Shown here piece after piece: positions 23,597 to 31,982 of a stretch of DNA of 38,097 bases. Within the stretch, counting starts at the first letter, position 1. The number at the start of each line of letters is the position of its first letter. The notes under the pieces were generated by a model. The model worked only from the letters and a program-made list of their open reading frames with translations, had not been told where the DNA came from and searched no databases. Both the position numbers and the translations under genes were made by a program. Origin of the DNA: Mesorhizobium sp. (GTDB taxonomy: Bacteria; Pseudomonadota; Alphaproteobacteria; Rhizobiales; Rhizobiaceae); contig SAQE01000061.1 in the NCBI GenBank assembly GCA_004020545.1, forward strand, positions 1 to 38,097. Reading direction: 5' to 3'.

Positions 23597-25972
23597 ATGA
23601 ACATCCTCGAACGCTATCACGCCATGGATTACGGCCCGGCGCCGGAAGCCCGCAACGAAGCCGATGCCTGGATCGCCTCGCGCGATTTCGCAAAAGCGCT
23701 GTTCATCGACGGCGCCTGGAAGGCGGCGGCAAGCGGCAAGACCTTCGACACCAGCGAACCGTCCTCCGGCAAGCTGCTCGCCAAGGTCTCGGATGCGGGC
23801 GCCGCCGACATCGATGCGGCGGTCGCGGCGGCCGCCAAGGCGCTGCCGAAGTGGAGCGCCAGCTCGGGCTACGCCAGAGCCAAGGTGCTCTATGCCATCG
23901 GCCGCGCCATGCAGCGTCACCAGCGCCTGTTCGCGGTGCTGGAATCGATCGACAACGGCAAGCCGATCCGCGAGAGCCGCGACATCGACGTGCCGCTGGC
24001 GATCCGCCACTTCATCCATCACGCCGGCTGGGCGCAGACGCTCGAGAAGGATTTTCCGGATCACAAGCCGGTCGGCGTCGTCGGCCAGGTCATTCCGTGG
24101 AATTTCCCGCTGCTGATGCTTGCATGGAAGATCGCGCCGGCACTCGCGGCCGGCTGCACGGTGGTGCTGAAGCCGGCCGAATTCACGCCGCTCACCGCTA
24201 TCCTGTTTGCCGAGATCTGCGAGCGGGCAGGGGTGCCGAAGGGCGTCGTCAACATCGTCCAGGGCGGGCCGGAGGCGGGTGCGGCGATCGTCAATCACCC
24301 TGGCGTGCAGAAGATCGCCTTCACCGGCTCTTCCGAGGTCGGCAAGATTATCCGCAAGGCGACGGCGGGATCGGGGAAGAAACTGTCGCTGGAGCTTGGC
24401 GGCAAGTCGGCCTTCATCGTCTTCGAGGATGCCGACCTCGACAGCGCCGTCGAGGGTCTGGTCGACGGCATCTGGTTCAACCAGGGCCAGGTCTGCTGCG
24501 CCGGGTCGCGCCTGCTGGTGCAGGAAGGCATCGCCGAAGCCTTCATCGCCAAGGTCAAGGTCAGGATGAGCCGGCTGCGCGTCGGCAGCCCGCTCGACAA
24601 GAACACCGATATCGGCCCGCTGGTCGACCGCACGCAGCTCGATCGCGTCAAGGGCCTGATTGCCGAGGGCGCCAGGCAAGGCGCGGTTTGCTGGCAACCG
24701 GACGCTGCCCTGCCGCCCTCCGGCTACTATCATTTGCCGACGCTCGCGACCGCTGTTTCGCCGGCTAATATTCTGGCGCAGGAGGAGGTCTTCGGACCGG
24801 TGCTGGCGACGATGAGCTTCCGCAACACCGAGGAAGCGATCGAGCTTGCCAACAACACGCGTTACGGCCTCGCCGCTTCGGTGTGGAGCGAGAACGTCAA
24901 CCTTGCGCTGCACGTCGCGCCGCAATTGAAGGCCGGCGTCGTCTGGGTCAACGGCACCAACATGTTCGACGCCGCCTGCGGCTTCGGCGGCTATCGCGAA
25001 AGCGGTTTTGGCCGCGAAGGCGGGCGCGAAGGCATGTTCGAATATCTTGCCGCCAAGCTGCCTGCCGGCCCGGCCATCAAGCCGGCTACAGCCGGCTCGG
25101 CCCAGCCTGTCGAGCAGGCCGACGGCACGGCAATCGACCGCACGGCAAAGCTGTTCATCGGTGGCAAGCAGGTGCGGCCGGATGGGAATTATTCGCTGGC
25201 TGTCGCGACCGCCAAGGGCAAGCTTGCCGGCGAAGTCGGCCTCGGCAACCGCAAGGACATCCGCGATGCCGTCGCCGCGGCCCGCGCGTGCAAGGCCTGG
25301 CCGGATGCGACGGCCTTCAACCGCAGCCAGGTGCTCTACTATTTCGCCGAAAACCTGTCCGGCCGCGCCGACGAGTTCGCTGCCCGTCTTGTCCAGCTCA
25401 CCGGCGTTGGCGCCAAAGCGGCCCGTGAAGAGGTCGAGCAGTCGATCGAGCGGCTGTTCCTCTATGCCGGCCTCGCCGACAAGTTCGAGGGCCGCGTCCA
25501 CCAGCCGCCGGCCCGCGCAGTCACGCTGGCGCTGCATGAGCCGGTGGGGGTCGTCGGCATCGTCGCGCCGGACAACCAGCCGCTGCTCGGCCTCGTCTCG
25601 CTGGTGGCGCCGGCGCTCGCCATGGGCAATACGGTGGTGGCCATTCCGTCCGAGCGCTACCCGCTTTTAGCCACCGATCTCTACCAGGTGATCGAATATT
25701 CCGACATCCCGGCCGGCGCCATCAACATCATCACCGGCCACAGCGCCGAGTTGACCGGCGTGCTGGCGAAGCACGACGATGTCGACGGGCTTTGGGTATT
25801 CGCCGATGCCGACACCTGCGCCAAGGCTGAAGCCGACTCTATCGGCAATCTCAAGCGCGTCTGGACCGGCAATGGCCGCAGCCTCGATTGGACTTCGAGC
25901 GAGGCCGCCGGCGATGCCTTTCTGCGCCGTGCCATCGAGGTCAAGAATATCTGGGTGCCCTACGGTGACTGA
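23597..25972 (+). CDS. ALDH16-type two-domain aldehyde dehydrogenase
   Basis: A 791-residue protein made of two aldehyde dehydrogenase domains. The first, about residues 30-490, is complete: Asn169 in PWNF, Lys192 in KPAE, general-base Glu266 in LELGGK and nucleophile Cys300 in NQGQVCCAG. The second, from KLFIGGKQV near residue 515, keeps the NAD-fold part (EPVGVVGIVAPDNQPLL) but lacks the GQxC nucleophile and ends early, so it is a pseudo-domain. This architecture is that of bacterial ALDH16, whose tail domain has structural and oligomerisation roles. Next to deoC it most likely oxidises acetaldehyde to acetate. Translation starts after a strong AAAGGAGG site. Family and architecture are visible; the substrate is inferred. 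Confidence 0.88.
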   Translation: MNILERYHAMDYGPAPEARNEADAWIASRDFAKALFIDGAWKAAASGKTFDTSEPSSGKLLAKVSDAGAADIDAAVAAAAKALPKWSASSGYARAKVLYAIGRAMQRHQRLFAVLESIDNGKPIRESRDIDVPLAIRHFIHHAGWAQTLEKDFPDHKPVGVVGQVIPWNFPLLMLAWKIAPALAAGCTVVLKPAEFTPLTAILFAEICERAGVPKGVVNIVQGGPEAGAAIVNHPGVQKIAFTGSSEVGKIIRKATAGSGKKLSLELGGKSAFIVFEDADLDSAVEGLVDGIWFNQGQVCCAGSRLLVQEGIAEAFIAKVKVRMSRLRVGSPLDKNTDIGPLVDRTQLDRVKGLIAEGARQGAVCWQPDAALPPSGYYHLPTLATAVSPANILAQEEVFGPVLATMSFRNTEEAIELANNTRYGLAASVWSENVNLALHVAPQLKAGVVWVNGTNMFDAACGFGGYRESGFGREGGREGMFEYLAAKLPAGPAIKPATAGSAQPVEQADGTAIDRTAKLFIGGKQVRPDGNYSLAVATAKGKLAGEVGLGNRKDIRDAVAAARACKAWPDATAFNRSQVLYYFAENLSGRADEFAARLVQLTGVGAKAAREEVEQSIERLFLYAGLADKFEGRVHQPPARAVTLALHEPVGVVGIVAPDNQPLLGLVSLVAPALAMGNTVVAIPSERYPLLATDLYQVIEYSDIPAGAINIITGHSAELTGVLAKHDDVDGLWVFADADTCAKAEADSIGNLKRVWTGNGRSLDWTSSEAAGDAFLRRAIEVKNIWVPYGD

Positions 25973-26035
25973 ATTGCTGCGGCCAAACCCAGCGAACCTA
26001 TGCGTTCAAGTACACGCCGGCGATCACGTTCAGGC

Positions 26036-26064
26036 TTGACGCCTGTGCGCGTGTTCTTTAACGA
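26036..26064 (+). promoter_or_regulatory. Weak candidate promoter for the SDR-FAH pair
   Basis: TTGACG at 26036-26041 is a good -35 box. TAACGA, 17 nt downstream at 26059-26064, is a poor -10 match. An AT-rich run (ACATATTTATCTGTAAACC) follows. It is the most promoter-like stretch in the 215-nt gap before the SDR gene. Confidence 0.25.
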
Positions 26065-26187
26065 GAAAAAACATATTTATCTGTAAACCGGTGGTGGCGC
26101 AGGCTTTACGAAGCCGCCTGACTGGCACATGACGCCTTTCCCGGCCATCGATAAATGCGGTTGCATCGGCAGGAGAGGAGAAAAAGC

Positions 26188-26919
26188 ATGGCGAATCTGG
26201 CTGGCAAGGTCGTGGTCGTCACCGCGGCGGCGCAAGGCATCGGCCGGGCCAGCGCGCTGGCCTTCGCCAAGGCGGGCGCCTCCGTACATGCCACCGACAT
26301 CAACGAGCCGCAACTCGCCGAACTCGCCAAGACATTCGGCATCAAGCCCCGCAAGCTCGACGTGCTGAACGATGCGGCCGTCGCTGCTGCCTTCGCCGAG
26401 ATCGGCCCTGTCGACGTGCTGTTCAACTGCGCCGGCTTCGTCCATTCGGGCTCCATCCTTGAAATGAAGGATGAGGACCTCGACTTCGCCTTGAACCTCA
26501 ATGTCCGTTCGATGATCCGCACCATCCGCGCCGTGCTGCCCGGCATGCTGGAGCGCGGCGACGGCTCGATCATCAACATGGCGTCGCTGGCGAGCTCGCA
26601 GAAGGGCGTGCCGAACCGCTTCGTCTATGGTTTGACAAAGGCGGCGGTCGTCGGCCTCACCAAGGCGGTCGCCGCCGACTATGTCGCCAGAGGGATCCGC
26701 TGCAATGCCATCTGCCCGGGCACGGTCGAGAGCCCGTCGCTGCAGGATCGCATGCACGCGCAGGGCGACTATGAGGCGGCGCGCGCGGCCTTCATCGCCC
26801 GCCAGCCCATGGGAAGGCTGGGCACGCCCGAGGAGATCGCCGATCTCGCCGTCTATCTGGCGGGAGCGACCTATACGTCGGGGCAGGCCTACAATATCGA
26901 CGGCGGCTGGTCGATCTGA
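26188..26919 (+). CDS. Short-chain dehydrogenase, probable 2-keto-3-deoxy-L-fuconate/rhamnonate dehydrogenase type
   Basis: A 243-residue classical SDR. The glycine motif TAAAQGIG (residues 12-19) and Asp37 in ATDIN indicate NAD as cofactor. NCAG lies at 80-83, and the active site has Ser133 or a close neighbour with Tyr147 and Lys151 (YGLTK). The C-terminus GQAYNIDGGWSI is typical. A strong AGGAGAGGAGAAAA ribosome-binding site precedes the ATG. The sequence resembles DHRS6/BDH2-like enzymes and the bacterial 2-keto-3-deoxy-L-fuconate 4-dehydrogenases. The following FAH-family gene is the usual partner of the latter in non-phosphorylative L-fucose or L-rhamnose breakdown. SDR identity is secure; the sugar-acid substrate is inferred from the pairing. 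Confidence 0.88.
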   Translation: MANLAGKVVVVTAAAQGIGRASALAFAKAGASVHATDINEPQLAELAKTFGIKPRKLDVLNDAAVAAAFAEIGPVDVLFNCAGFVHSGSILEMKDEDLDFALNLNVRSMIRTIRAVLPGMLERGDGSIINMASLASSQKGVPNRFVYGLTKAAVVGLTKAVAADYVARGIRCNAICPGTVESPSLQDRMHAQGDYEAARAAFIARQPMGRLGTPEEIADLAVYLAGATYTSGQAYNIDGGWSI

Positions 26920-27147
26920 TCGCCGCCGGGAAAAGATCGTTGGCGAACTGGAAGATCACGCCCCGAACGGCGGTTATCGCCGGAGGATCGAAAAGTCTGA
27001 AAATCCTGCCCGCCGGCTGCCCTGGGCGGCATGCGTGCTTGCCGGGGATCGGGCTGATGAATACGGTCCGCTGGCCTTCGCAGTGAAGTCGTCATCCGGG
27101 CGAAGAGTTTTGCAAAACGGCCTTTGGCCGCAAGGTGGAGAAGAAAG

Positions 27148-27993
27148 ATGAAGTTGTTGCGCTATGGCGAGGCAGGCAGCGAACGGCCCGGTCTGCTCGA
27201 CGCGGATGGGACAATCCGCGACCTTTCGGCCTATGTCGCCGACATCGCCGGCACGGCGCTCAATCCGGCTTCGCTGGACATGCTCTCCAAGCTCGATCCG
27301 AAATCGCTTCCCGCCGTTTCCGGTAAACCGCGCATGGGCGCCTGCGTCGCCGGCACGGGAAAATTCATCTGCATCGGTCTCAACTATTCCGACCATGCCG
27401 CCGAGACCGGCGCCACCGTGCCGCCGGAGCCGATCATCTTCATGAAGGCAAGCTCGGCCATCGTTGGGCCGGATGACGACGTGCTCATCCCGCGCGGCTC
27501 GGTCAAGACCGATTGGGAGGTGGAGCTTGGCGTCGTCATCGGCAAGACGGCGAAGTATGTCAGCGAGGCCGATGCGCTGGACTATGTTGCCGGCTATTGC
27601 GTCACGCACGACGTGTCGGAGCGTGCCTTCCAGGCCGAGCGCCAGGGTCAGTGGACCAAGGGCAAGTCCTGCGACACTTTCGGTCCGATCGGCCCGTGGC
27701 TGGTGACCAAGGACGAGATCGCCGACCCGCAGAATCTGAAGATGTGGCTGACCGTCAACGGCAAGACCATGCAGAACGGTTCGACCAGGACCATGGTCTA
27801 CGGCGTCAAATATCTGGTGTCCTATCTCAGCCAGTTCATGTCGCTGCATCCCGGCGACATCATCTCCACCGGCACGCCGCCCGGCGTCGGCCTGGGCATG
27901 AAGCCGCCGGTGTTCCTGAAGGCCGGCGACGTGGTCGAGCTCGGCATCGAAGGCATGGGCCAGCAGAAGCAGACCTTCAAGGCGGACGAGTAA
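27148..27993 (+). CDS. Fumarylacetoacetate hydrolase family protein
   Basis: A 281-residue FAH-fold hydrolase. CIGLNYSDHAAE (residues 75-86) and FMKASSAIVGP (98-108) form the substrate side. Metal ligands are Glu124 and Glu126 in DWEVELGVVIGK and Asp155 in THDVSER. STGTPPGVGLGMKPP near residue 245 completes the site. The start follows GGTGGAGAAGAAAG. Proteins of this type are often labelled ureidoglycolate lyase, but the closest functional analogue I can name is the 2,4-didehydro-3-deoxy-L-rhamnonate/fuconate hydrolase that cleaves the SDR product to pyruvate and lactate. The upstream SDR supports this. Some other 2,4-diketo acid could be the true substrate. Confidence 0.88.
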   Translation: MKLLRYGEAGSERPGLLDADGTIRDLSAYVADIAGTALNPASLDMLSKLDPKSLPAVSGKPRMGACVAGTGKFICIGLNYSDHAAETGATVPPEPIIFMKASSAIVGPDDDVLIPRGSVKTDWEVELGVVIGKTAKYVSEADALDYVAGYCVTHDVSERAFQAERQGQWTKGKSCDTFGPIGPWLVTKDEIADPQNLKMWLTVNGKTMQNGSTRTMVYGVKYLVSYLSQFMSLHPGDIISTGTPPGVGLGMKPPVFLKAGDVVELGIEGMGQQKQTFKADE

Positions 27994-28031
27994 GGCGCGT
28001 ATCCCGTCCGGAATTGCGCAAAAAACAAATA

Positions 28032-28077
28032 GCTGGAGCGGCTGGAGCGATTCTGCCAAACGCTGAGCCGCTCCAGC
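28032..28077 (+). terminator. Stem-loop after the FAH gene
   Basis: GCTGGAGCGGCT and AGCCGCTCCAGC form a perfect 12-bp stem with a 22-nt loop, about 40 nt after the stop codon. There is no U-tract after it, so it may act as a weak or Rho-assisted terminator, or be a repeat unit. Confidence 0.45.
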
Positions 28078-28158
28078 CGTCCGTCTTCATGACAGGTCGC
28101 AGATTTCGCTGCGCCAGGTCGCGAATAGCGATTGAAAGTCATCTCCGGGCAGGGCGTT

Positions 28159-30153
28159 ATGCGGCCCATGAAAACCGTCACTGAATTCCCTCGCAAGGTC
28201 GTCGAATTTCCCGATATGGGCATCGTCATGCCGGATGGCTGCCGGCTGTCGGCCCGCATATGGATGCCGGAGGATGCGGCGGAAAATCCGGTGCCGGCGA
28301 TCCTCGAGCATCTGCCCTATCGCAAGCGCGACGGCACCATCTTCCGCGATCAGCTGACGCATCCCTATTTCGCCGGCCATGGCTACGCTTCGATCCGCGT
28401 CGACATGCGCGGCAATGGCGATTCCGAAGGGCTGATGGACGACGAATATTCCGAGCAGGAATTGCAGGACGCCTGTGACGTCATCGCCTGGGCCGCCGCG
28501 CAGCCCTGGTGCAACGGCAATGTCGGCATGATGGGCATCTCCTGGGGCGGCTTCAACTGCCTGCAGGTCGCGGCAAAGCAGCCGCCGGCGTTGAAGGCGG
28601 TGATCAGCCTGTGCTCGACTGTCGACCGCTATGCCGACGACATCCACTATAAGGGCGGCTGCCTGTTGCTCGAGAATTTCGGCTGGGCCTCGACGATGCT
28701 CTCCTATTCGTCGCGCCCGCCGGATCCGCTGATTGCCGGTGACAACCGCTGGCGCGACCTGTGGCTCAGCCGGCTGGAGAACCAGCCTTTCCTTCTGCCG
28801 CTCTGGCTCAGCCACCAGCATCGCGACGCCTATTGGAAGCGCGGCTCGATCTGCGAGGATTTCTCGGCTGTTCATGCGGCCGTGCTGTCGATCGGCGGCT
28901 GGCATGACGGTTACCGCAACACGATCTCCAATCTCGTCACCAACATCGAGGCGCCGGTGAAGGGTATCGTCGGGCCCTGGATCCACAAATACCCGCATTA
29001 CGCCGCGCCCAATCCGGCCATCGGCTTCCTGCAGGAGGCGCTGCGCTGGTGGGACCGCTGGCTGAAGGGCGCCGAGACAGGCGTCGAGAACGATCCGGAC
29101 TACCGCGCCTATGTCATGGACAGCGTGCGGCCGGCCCGCTGGCATCCGGAGCGGCCGGGCCGCTGGGTGGCGGAGCGGGAATGGCCGTCGCCCAACATCA
29201 AGGCCGAGGCGATCAAGCTCATTCCTGAAGGTACTAAGCCGGCGATCGTCGCCTCGCCGCAAAATTGCGGGCTCGCCGGCGGCGAGTATTTTCCGTTCAC
29301 CTTCGGGCCGGAGCTGCCGGGCGACCAGCGGCCCGACGATGCGCTTTCGGTGTGCTTCGACCAGCCGGAGCTCGAGGAGGCTATCGACATCGTCGGCGCC
29401 CCGGAGCTCGAGGTGCGGATTGCCTCCGATCGGCGCCAGGCCAACATCGCGGTGCGGCTCTGCGACGTGCATCCCGACGGCGCCTCGGAGCTGATCTCCT
29501 ATGGCGTGCTCAACCTCACGCACCGCAACTCGCATGAATTCCCGGAAGCTCTCGTGCCGGGCGAGTTCGTTTCGGCCCGCGTCGTGCTCGACCAGTGCGC
29601 CTATCGCGTGCCGGCGGGTCATCGCCTGCGGATCGCCGTTTCCAATGCTTATTGGCCGATGATCTGGCCCTCACCGGAGCCAGTGACGCTCGACCTGTCG
29701 GCGGCGACGCTCAAGCTGCCGCTGCGCCCGCTGGCGAAGGGCCACGAGGTCTCGTTCGCCGAACCGGAGGGAGCCACCCCCTGGGCGACGGAGACGATCA
29801 GGCCCACCAATTCCGAACGGCACATCGACCGCAACGAGACGACCGGCGTCGTCACACTTTCCATAACGGATGATTTCGGCGAGGTGCGCGACCTCGCGCA
29901 CGGGCTCGTCAACGGCAGCATCGTCCGGGAGACATGGGCGATCCATCCCGACGATCCGACGTCGGCGACGGGAAGCACCCACTGGACACAGACCTTGTCG
30001 CGGAATGAATGGTCGGTGCGGACCGAGACCTTCGCCAGCATGCGCTCGGACGCGCAAAACTTCATCCTCAGCGCCACAATCGAGGCCTATGAGGACGAGA
30101 AGCTGGTTTTCGAGCGCAACTTCGAGCAGGCGATTCCCCGCGCCCTTGTCTGA
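28159..30153 (+). CDS. CocE/NonD family hydrolase
   Basis: A 664-residue alpha/beta hydrolase of the S15/CocE family, which includes X-Pro dipeptidyl peptidases, cocaine esterase and related acylases. The nucleophile is Ser128 in MMGISWGG. The acid appears in IGGWHDGY and the histidine in GPWIHKYPH. From about residue 330 the protein has the beta-rich C-terminal jelly-roll domain (DLSAATLKLPLRP region). It continues for about 130 residues beyond the usual 550-residue form, ending in a second beta-rich part. I chose ATG 28159, which is placed after GGGCAGGG; ATG 28168 is the alternative. No signal peptide is seen. It lies directly upstream of a peptide importer, so it may hydrolyse an imported peptide or amide. 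Confidence 0.85.
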   Translation: MRPMKTVTEFPRKVVEFPDMGIVMPDGCRLSARIWMPEDAAENPVPAILEHLPYRKRDGTIFRDQLTHPYFAGHGYASIRVDMRGNGDSEGLMDDEYSEQELQDACDVIAWAAAQPWCNGNVGMMGISWGGFNCLQVAAKQPPALKAVISLCSTVDRYADDIHYKGGCLLLENFGWASTMLSYSSRPPDPLIAGDNRWRDLWLSRLENQPFLLPLWLSHQHRDAYWKRGSICEDFSAVHAAVLSIGGWHDGYRNTISNLVTNIEAPVKGIVGPWIHKYPHYAAPNPAIGFLQEALRWWDRWLKGAETGVENDPDYRAYVMDSVRPARWHPERPGRWVAEREWPSPNIKAEAIKLIPEGTKPAIVASPQNCGLAGGEYFPFTFGPELPGDQRPDDALSVCFDQPELEEAIDIVGAPELEVRIASDRRQANIAVRLCDVHPDGASELISYGVLNLTHRNSHEFPEALVPGEFVSARVVLDQCAYRVPAGHRLRIAVSNAYWPMIWPSPEPVTLDLSAATLKLPLRPLAKGHEVSFAEPEGATPWATETIRPTNSERHIDRNETTGVVTLSITDDFGEVRDLAHGLVNGSIVRETWAIHPDDPTSATGSTHWTQTLSRNEWSVRTETFASMRSDAQNFILSATIEAYEDEKLVFERNFEQAIPRALV

Positions 30154-30163
30154 CTGCTGATAG

Positions 30164-30174
30164 ATTGGTCCAAT
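30164..30174. promoter_or_regulatory. Short palindrome upstream of the peptide importer
   Basis: ATTGGTCCAAT is a perfect 11-bp palindrome about 128 nt before the binding-protein start. It resembles half-site patterns of GntR/FadR-type operators (TTGGTnnACCAA class) but is short. TTGCTT (30214-30219) and CATTAT (30238-30243) could be a weak promoter downstream of it. Confidence 0.25.
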
Positions 30175-30230
30175 GCGACGCGCCATTTACGCCACGGCAT
30201 GTCGCATTCGGTCTTGCTTACAGCTTTCCG

Positions 30231-30294
30231 TTGCGGTCATTATCCCTCACAAGAAAACAAGAAACGACCGCAAGGTCGAACCATCAGAGTGAGG
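30231..30294 (+). promoter_or_regulatory. Potential structured leader of the peptide-binding-protein mRNA
   Basis: TTGCGGTC (30231-30238) pairs with GACCGCAA (30266-30273). CGACC-GCAA-GGTCG (30265-30278) is a GNRA-tetraloop hairpin that excludes this pairing. CCTCAC (30245-30250) pairs with GTGAGG (30289-30294), which contains the ribosome-binding site. These pairings are visible; alternative folding with a regulatory role is only an inference. Confidence 0.3.
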
Positions 30295-30301
30295 AACCAT
30301 A

Positions 30302-31888
30302 ATGTCTAAAGAACTCGAATATCTCAGCCGCCGTGTCGCGTCCGGCAAGCTCAGCCGCCGCGATTTCCTTGGCCGTGCCGCCGCGCTCGGCGTCGCCGCG
30401 CCCTTCGCCAATTCGCTGCTTTCGAGCGCAGCCCGCGCCGCCGGCCCTGTCAAGGGCGGCACGCTGAAGGCCGGGATGGTTGGCGGTGCATCCACCGACA
30501 GCCTCGACCCGGCGCTGGACGCCAGCCAGGTTCCGTTTGCCTTCGGCAAAGTCTGGGGCGAGACCTTGGTCGAACTCGCGCCGGGCGGCGGCGTCGAATA
30601 TCTCATCGCCGAGGAGATCGGCGCGTCGGACGACGCCAAGACCTGGACAATGAAGATCCGCAAGGGCGTCCAGTTCCACAACGGCAAGGAAGTGACGCCG
30701 GACGACGTGGTGGCGACGCTGAAGCGCCACAGCGACGAGAAGTCGAAGTCTGGCGCGCTCGGCGTGCTTAAGGGCATCGACACCATCAAGACCGATGGCG
30801 GCAATGTCGTGGTCACGCTGAAGGATCCGAACGCCGACCTGCCCTATCTGATGGCCGACTACCACCTGATCATCCAGCCGAACGGCGGCATGGACAAGCC
30901 CGACGCCGGCATCGGCACCGGCCCATACAAGGTGGCCATCAACAAGCCGGGCGTGAAGTACGGCGGCGAGCGTTTCGCCAATTACTGGCAGCCCGACAAA
31001 TATGGTCATGCCGACCAGGTCGAGATCATCATCATCAACGACGCAACGGCGCGCACCGCCGCGCTCCAAGGCGGCCAGGTCAACATGATCAACCGCGTCG
31101 AGCCGAAGATCGTCGATCTGGTCAAGCGGCTGCCGGGCGTCACCATTCGCGCCGCCTCGGGCCGCGGCTTCTATCCCTTCAACATGTTCTGCGACACCGC
31201 ACCTTTCGACAACAATGACCTCAGGATGGCGTTGAAGCTCGCCATGGACCGCGAGGAGATGCTGACCAAGATCCTGCGCGGCTACGGCTCGGTCGGCAAC
31301 GACATGCCGGTCAACAAGGCCTATCCGCTGTTCACCGAGATCGAGCAGCGCAAGTTCGATCCGGAAAAGGCGGCAGCGCTCTACAAGAAATCGGGCCACA
31401 GCGGCTCGATCCTTCTGCGCACCTCCGACGTCGCCTTCCCCGGCGCGGTGGACGCCGCGCAGCTCTATCAGCAGAGCTGCGCCAAGGCCGGCATCAAGAT
31501 CGAGATCAAGCGCGAGCCGGGCGACGGTTACTGGACGGAAGTCTGGAACAAGCAGCCCTTCTCGCTCTCCTACTGGGGCGGGCGGCCGACGCAGGACCAG
31601 ATGTACTCGACGGCGTATCTCTCGACCGCCGATTGGAACGACACGCACTTCAAGCGCCCCGATTTCGACAAGATGGTGCTTGCGGCGCGCGGCGAGCTCG
31701 ACGAAGCCAAGCGCAAGAAGATCTACCGCGACATGGGTGAGATGATGCGCGACGAGGGCGGCCTGATCGTGCCGTTCTTCAACCAGTTCGTCGATGCGAC
31801 CGGCAAGGGCGTCGAAGGCTGGGTCGACAACCCGGCGCAGGAACTCAGCAACGGCCACGCCCTGATCCAGTGCTGGCTGCAGGCGTGA
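30302..31888 (+). CDS. Peptide/nickel-type ABC transporter substrate-binding protein
   Basis: A 528-residue periplasmic protein of the SBP_bac_5 (DppA/OppA) family. A twin-arginine signal is present: KLSRRDFLGRAAALGVAAP near residues 16-34, cleaved near Ala-Arg-Ala-Ala. The mature protein begins KGGTLKAGMVGGASTDSLDP and contains FHNGKEVTPDDVVATLKRH near residue 122, a hallmark of the family. It is followed by two permeases and a fused ATPase. The start is preceded by GAGTGAGGAACC. Ligands in this family include di- and oligopeptides, opines and glycosides; no specific ligand is evident. A strong hairpin after the gene probably sets it at a higher expression level than the membrane parts. Confidence 0.92.
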   Translation: MSKELEYLSRRVASGKLSRRDFLGRAAALGVAAPFANSLLSSAARAAGPVKGGTLKAGMVGGASTDSLDPALDASQVPFAFGKVWGETLVELAPGGGVEYLIAEEIGASDDAKTWTMKIRKGVQFHNGKEVTPDDVVATLKRHSDEKSKSGALGVLKGIDTIKTDGGNVVVTLKDPNADLPYLMADYHLIIQPNGGMDKPDAGIGTGPYKVAINKPGVKYGGERFANYWQPDKYGHADQVEIIIINDATARTAALQGGQVNMINRVEPKIVDLVKRLPGVTIRAASGRGFYPFNMFCDTAPFDNNDLRMALKLAMDREEMLTKILRGYGSVGNDMPVNKAYPLFTEIEQRKFDPEKAAALYKKSGHSGSILLRTSDVAFPGAVDAAQLYQQSCAKAGIKIEIKREPGDGYWTEVWNKQPFSLSYWGGRPTQDQMYSTAYLSTADWNDTHFKRPDFDKMVLAARGELDEAKRKKIYRDMGEMMRDEGGLIVPFFNQFVDATGKGVEGWVDNPAQELSNGHALIQCWLQA

Positions 31889-31899
31889 CGAAGGAAAAC

Positions 31900-31924
31900 G
31901 AAGGGCCGGCAGAACCGGCCCTTC
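31900..31924 (+). terminator. Strong hairpin between binding-protein and permease genes
   Basis: GAAGGGCCGG-CAGAA-CCGGCCCTTC is a perfect 10-bp GC-rich stem with a 5-nt loop, 11 nt after the stop codon, followed by the pyrimidine-rich run CTTGCTTTC. It could be an attenuating terminator or an mRNA stabiliser that raises binding-protein levels over the permeases. Confidence 0.65.
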
Positions 31925-31982
31925 CTTGCTTTCATGGCTTGCCCGAAGGCAGGCGTCCCTTCCTCAACGTTGCGGGTTGCCG

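Noticed and set aside
23504-25537. 677-codon minus-strand frame opposite the ALDH16 gene
   Set aside because: It is antisense to a clear two-domain dehydrogenase, and its amino-acid composition follows the codon bias of the real gene.
28087-29622. 511-codon minus-strand frame opposite the CocE/NonD gene
   Set aside because: It has no recognisable motif. The plus strand has a complete catalytic triad.
30284-31858. 524-codon minus-strand frame opposite the peptide-binding protein
   Set aside because: It is a shadow frame; the real gene has a twin-arginine signal and SBP_bac_5 motifs.
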